Both the position numbers and the translations under genes were made by a program. Of a stretch of 64,000 nt of DNA, positions 61,372 to 64,000 are shown one piece after another. The notes beneath the pieces are model-generated. The model searched no databases and was not told the DNA's origin. It worked only from the letters and a program-made list of their open reading frames with translations. The first letter of the stretch is position 1. Every line of letters begins with the position of its first letter. This stretch comes from Flavobacterium sp. 83 (lineage in GTDB: Bacteria; Bacteroidota; Bacteroidia; Flavobacteriales; Flavobacteriaceae): NCBI RefSeq assembly GCF_000744835.1, contig NZ_JQMS01000001.1:3658001-3722000 (forward strand), in the 5' to 3' direction.

Positions 61372-62157
61372 GTGCAAAGTAATAAGAACAACAAAATCTT
61401 CAAATTCATATTACTTTGTACTTTTTTTTTATTTTCTTGTGAAAATAAAACTACTTCTCAAAAAAGCAATGCTAAAGAGATTAATCCTGGAGTTGTAATC
61501 TCATTTGACGACACAAGTATTAATGAATGGTATCAAGCAGATAAAATATTAAGTAAATATTCTTGGAAAGCTACTTTTTGTGTTTCCAAAATAAATACGC
61601 TATCTCATTCTGAAATAAAAGAACTCAAGCAATTACAAAAAGAGGGACATGAAATTGCGGGACATGGCTTCCATCATTTTAATGCTCCTAAATTTGTTGC
61701 AAAAAACGGAGTTGATGCCTACATCAATCAGGAAATCAACCCGATGCTTACTTTAATGCACTTTTATAATTTTAAAGTAACTTCATTTGCCTATCCATTT
61801 GGTTTTAGAAATACTAACATTGATAAAGCACTTTTTAAAAAGTTTAAAATCATCAGAGGAACTACTTACGGTGCGGAAGATCCCTTTTTTCAAAACTGCT
61901 ATTTCAATAACTCCAGACTAGTCTATGGAATAGGGATTGATACGGATCATCCCAATTTCAGTATTCCGTATCTTCTAAAATTATTGGATTATGCTGAACG
62001 AAAGCACAAAATTCTGGTATTGTTTGGTCATAAACCAGTGCAAAACATAACCGCTAATTATCAGACTAAAATGGAAACATTACAACTGATTTGCAGTTAT
62101 GTCAAACAACACAACATGACCTTTTACACTTTATCGGAATTAAACAATATAAAATAA
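61372..62157 (+). CDS. Polysaccharide deacetylase (NodB-like) lipoprotein
   Basis: This 261-residue protein starts at a GTG and has a lipoprotein signal ending FLFSC. The NodB-homology domain is seen as VVISFDDTS (catalytic and metal Asp), HEIAGHGFHHFN (metal histidines) and VTSFAYPFGFRN. Such enzymes remove acetyl groups from N-acetylhexosamine polymers or act on related glycans. It starts 20 bp after purB and may share its transcript. Confidence 0.85.
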   Translation: MQSNKNNKIFKFILLCTFFLFSCENKTTSQKSNAKEINPGVVISFDDTSINEWYQADKILSKYSWKATFCVSKINTLSHSEIKELKQLQKEGHEIAGHGFHHFNAPKFVAKNGVDAYINQEINPMLTLMHFYNFKVTSFAYPFGFRNTNIDKALFKKFKIIRGTTYGAEDPFFQNCYFNNSRLVYGIGIDTDHPNFSIPYLLKLLDYAERKHKILVLFGHKPVQNITANYQTKMETLQLICSYVKQHNMTFYTLSELNNIK

Positions 62158-62218
62158 GATTTCATTACAACTGCAAAAAGTGTTAATTTTATAAAAGCAC
62201 AAATGCTTCGGGTTAAAT

Positions 62219-62358
62219 AGCCCAGACAGGAGTGAAAAGCGTTGAGGAAATAAAGCTATTTTTTTTGTCCTTACAGAGCGACCAGAAAAAGTTCCTGAAA
62301 GCACAATAGAAAAAAAATCATTAGCGAGAGCTTGAAATTTAAGGCTGTAATAGCTCCT
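62219..62358 (-). ncRNA. Hairpin repeat element, type I, copy 5 (long, divergent)
   Basis: On the minus strand the segment begins AGGAGCTATTACAGCC and ends CTCCTGTCTGGGCTA, matching the ends of the other type I copies. The interior is longer and more diverged. It lies in the 385-bp gap between the deacetylase and antiporter genes; the remainder of that gap is AT-rich with no gene I can support. Confidence 0.45.
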
Positions 62359-62542
62359 AAAAAACTCAAATAGTTTATTTATTTATTTAAAAAAAGGTAA
62401 CGGAAAACCAATTGGATTTTAACTTTTACAGGATAATAATTTTTATAAATTTATCTTAAAACTAATGCTTAACAGGAGTGTTTTTTAAAATTTTATCTAT
62501 ATTACAAGAATAGAAAAAACCATACAAATAAAGTACTCGCCT

Positions 62543-64000
62543 ATGAATCCAACAGAAACTGTATCACAAGCTGCACACCATTTAGAACCACTGATTAGCG
62601 ATTTAGGATTAATCCTAATGACAGCAGGAGTTGCTGTTTTGTTGTTTAAAAAAATAAAACAACCACTTGTTTTGGGTTATTTGATTGCAGGTTTTTTAGC
62701 AGGAAATCATTTTAATTTTTTCCCATCAGTAACAGATATTAAAAGTGTGGAGGTTTGGGCAGAAATTGGTGTAATCTTTTTATTATTCAGTTTGGGTCTG
62801 GAATTTAGCTTTAAAAAATTGATGAAAGTAGGTGGTACAGCCTCTATTACCGCGATTACTCAAATTTTCACGATGGTATTGGTGGGTTTTCTAGTAGGTC
62901 AGTGGATGGATTGGTCGAAAATGGACAGTATCTTTTTAGGTGTTATTCTTTCGATTTCATCAACAACAATCATTCTCAAAACCTTTGATGAATTAGGCGT
63001 AAAAGCACAAAAATTTGCAGGTATTGTAATAGGCTCGCTCATTGTTCAAGATATAATTGCCATTTTGATGATGGTTTTACTTTCGACAGTTGCTGTGAGC
63101 CAACAATTTTCGGGAAGTGAATTATTCCTATCTGTTTTAAAATTGGTGTTTTTCTTAACAATCTGGTTTATTGGAGGCATCTTTTTTATTCCTACATTAC
63201 TCAAAAGAGCAAAACATTTATTATCAGATGAAATGTTGCTTATTATTTCGCTTGCTTTATGTTTGATGATGGTAATTCTAGCAGCAGATGTTGGTTTTTC
63301 ACCTGCTCTAGGTGCTTTTATCATGGGGTCCATTATTGCCGAAACAACTCAAGCAGAACATATTGAGCATTTAGTAAAGCCTGTTAAGGATTTATTTGGA
63401 GCAATTTTCTTCGTATCTGTAGGAATGTTAATCAATCCACAAACCTTATATGCACATGCTATTCCCGTAATGATTTTGACTATCGTTACCATTTTTGGAC
63501 AATCCATAAGTTCTACAATTGGGGCATTACTTTCCGGGCAACCGTTAAAACAATCTGTACAAACGGGAATGAGTTTGTCACAAATTGGTGAATTTTCGTT
63601 TATCATTGCAACGTTAGGAATGACATTGAACGTAACAAGCTCTTTTTTATATCCTATAGTGGTGGCAGTTTCGGCAGTTACTACCTTTACTACTCCGTTT
63701 ATGATAAAAATGTCTACGCCATTTTCAGAATATTTATCTAGAAAATTACCTAGAAAATGGACCAAAAGCATTGAGCGTTACAGCGCTAATGCTCAGTCAA
63801 TTAAATCAGTTAGCAATTGGCAGATTGTAATCAACGCCTATATTGTTCAAGTTGTCGTTTACTCCGTAATTATATTTGCCGCCATTTTACTTTCGTCAAA
63901 ATATCTTTTACCAATGGTTACTGATTTTAAATTTGGAAATGCTTTAGGCGCATTAATTACGTTAGTAGTACTTTCTCCTTTTTTATGGGCGCTGTCATTA
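62543..64000 (+). CDS. CPA2-family cation:proton antiporter, N-terminal part
   Basis: The frame is open for 486 codons to the window end. It has about 12 or more hydrophobic helices, with the family motif LLFSLGLEFSFKKL, IGSLIVQDIIAILMM and DLFGAIFFVSVGMLINP. These belong to the KefB/KefC-like (monovalent cation:proton antiporter-2) group, which exchanges potassium or sodium for protons. The regulatory C-terminal domain, usually TrkA-N, would lie beyond the window. I start at ATG 62543 (MNPTETVSQAA). Confidence 0.92.
   Translation, partial: MNPTETVSQAAHHLEPLISDLGLILMTAGVAVLLFKKIKQPLVLGYLIAGFLAGNHFNFFPSVTDIKSVEVWAEIGVIFLLFSLGLEFSFKKLMKVGGTASITAITQIFTMVLVGFLVGQWMDWSKMDSIFLGVILSISSTTIILKTFDELGVKAQKFAGIVIGSLIVQDIIAILMMVLLSTVAVSQQFSGSELFLSVLKLVFFLTIWFIGGIFFIPTLLKRAKHLLSDEMLLIISLALCLMMVILAADVGFSPALGAFIMGSIIAETTQAEHIEHLVKPVKDLFGAIFFVSVGMLINPQTLYAHAIPVMILTIVTIFGQSISSTIGALLSGQPLKQSVQTGMSLSQIGEFSFIIATLGMTLNVTSSFLYPIVVAVSAVTTFTTPFMIKMSTPFSEYLSRKLPRKWTKSIERYSANAQSIKSVSNWQIVINAYIVQVVVYSVIIFAAILLSSKYLLPMVTDFKFGNALGALITLVVLSPFLWALSL

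Noticed and set aside
63046..63771. Minus-strand open frames opposite the antiporter
   Set aside because: The plus-strand frame is a clear CPA2 transporter that stays open over 486 codons; the others are shadows.

Overview
The window looks like a chromosomal segment of a Flavobacterium-type member of the Bacteroidetes. The DNA is visibly AT-rich. Several promoters fit the Bacteroidetes pattern (TTG, about 19 nt, TAnnTTTG). Lineage markers include a protein with a type IX secretion (T9SS type B) C-terminal domain, the bacillithiol enzyme BshC, the order rpmB-rpmG-DUF4295-ftsY, a DUF2795 protein next to secA, and many Flavobacterium-type palindromic intergenic repeats. No rRNA, tRNA, CRISPR array, transposase or integrase gene was found.

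Layout. (1) 1-13.3 kb is the distal part of a polysaccharide-utilisation locus that fits acetylated beta-mannan or glucomannan. It has the end of a GPH sugar symporter, a GH130 mannosylglucose phosphorylase, a cellobiose 2-epimerase, a PA14-containing GH31 and a GH5 mannanase on the plus strand, then an aldo-keto reductase, a GH3 glucosidase and two SGNH acetylesterases on the minus strand. Periplasmic or surface enzymes would deacetylate and cut the glycan, the symporter would import mannobiose, the epimerase would make mannosylglucose, and the phosphorylase would yield mannose 1-phosphate and glucose. (2) 13.1-15.6 kb is a Fic-protein module inserted beside the locus. It is flanked by roughly 250-bp direct repeats of the 5' end of the esterase gene and preceded by two five-site motif arrays with nearly the same spacing. 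(3) 15.8-41.9 kb is mostly core: an acyl-CoA carboxylase operon, a B12-binding radical SAM protein, a large LRR/T9SS surface protein, an MFS symporter, BshC, Ndk, FtsY with L28 and L33, CinA, an FAH hydrolase with an Hpt protein, a 2-oxo acid dehydrogenase E2, a GT2 and an ABC-F ATPase. (4) 42.1-45.3 kb is an accessory block of three genes. Each is bounded by inverted boundary sequences of the form GTTAGTGGCA...TGCCACTAAC, so the block resembles a small array of gene cassettes. It carries a trypco2-like protein, a secreted protein of unknown function and a repeat-protein/PD-(D/E)XK nuclease fusion. (5) 45.4-56.5 kb is largely core: an SDR-like protein, a methyltransferase, carbonic anhydrase, an ABC ATPase, an ATP-grasp protein, a cobalamin adenosyltransferase and SecA. 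(6) 56.6-58.4 kb is a second accessory block with one more candidate cassette and a toxin-antitoxin pair. (7) 58.5-64 kb is core: a TrmH-family methyltransferase, a class III-like sirtuin, PurB, a polysaccharide deacetylase, and a CPA2 cation/proton antiporter cut by the window end.

The most notable signals lie between or inside ordinary genes. They are the paired motif arrays upstream of the Fic gene, the cassette-like boundaries, two related families of hairpin elements scattered over the window, and short dispersed repeats that appear to have inserted in frame into coding sequences (radical SAM protein, GT2, methyltransferase, possibly SecA). Family assignments are from recognition of sequence motifs only; no database search was possible.
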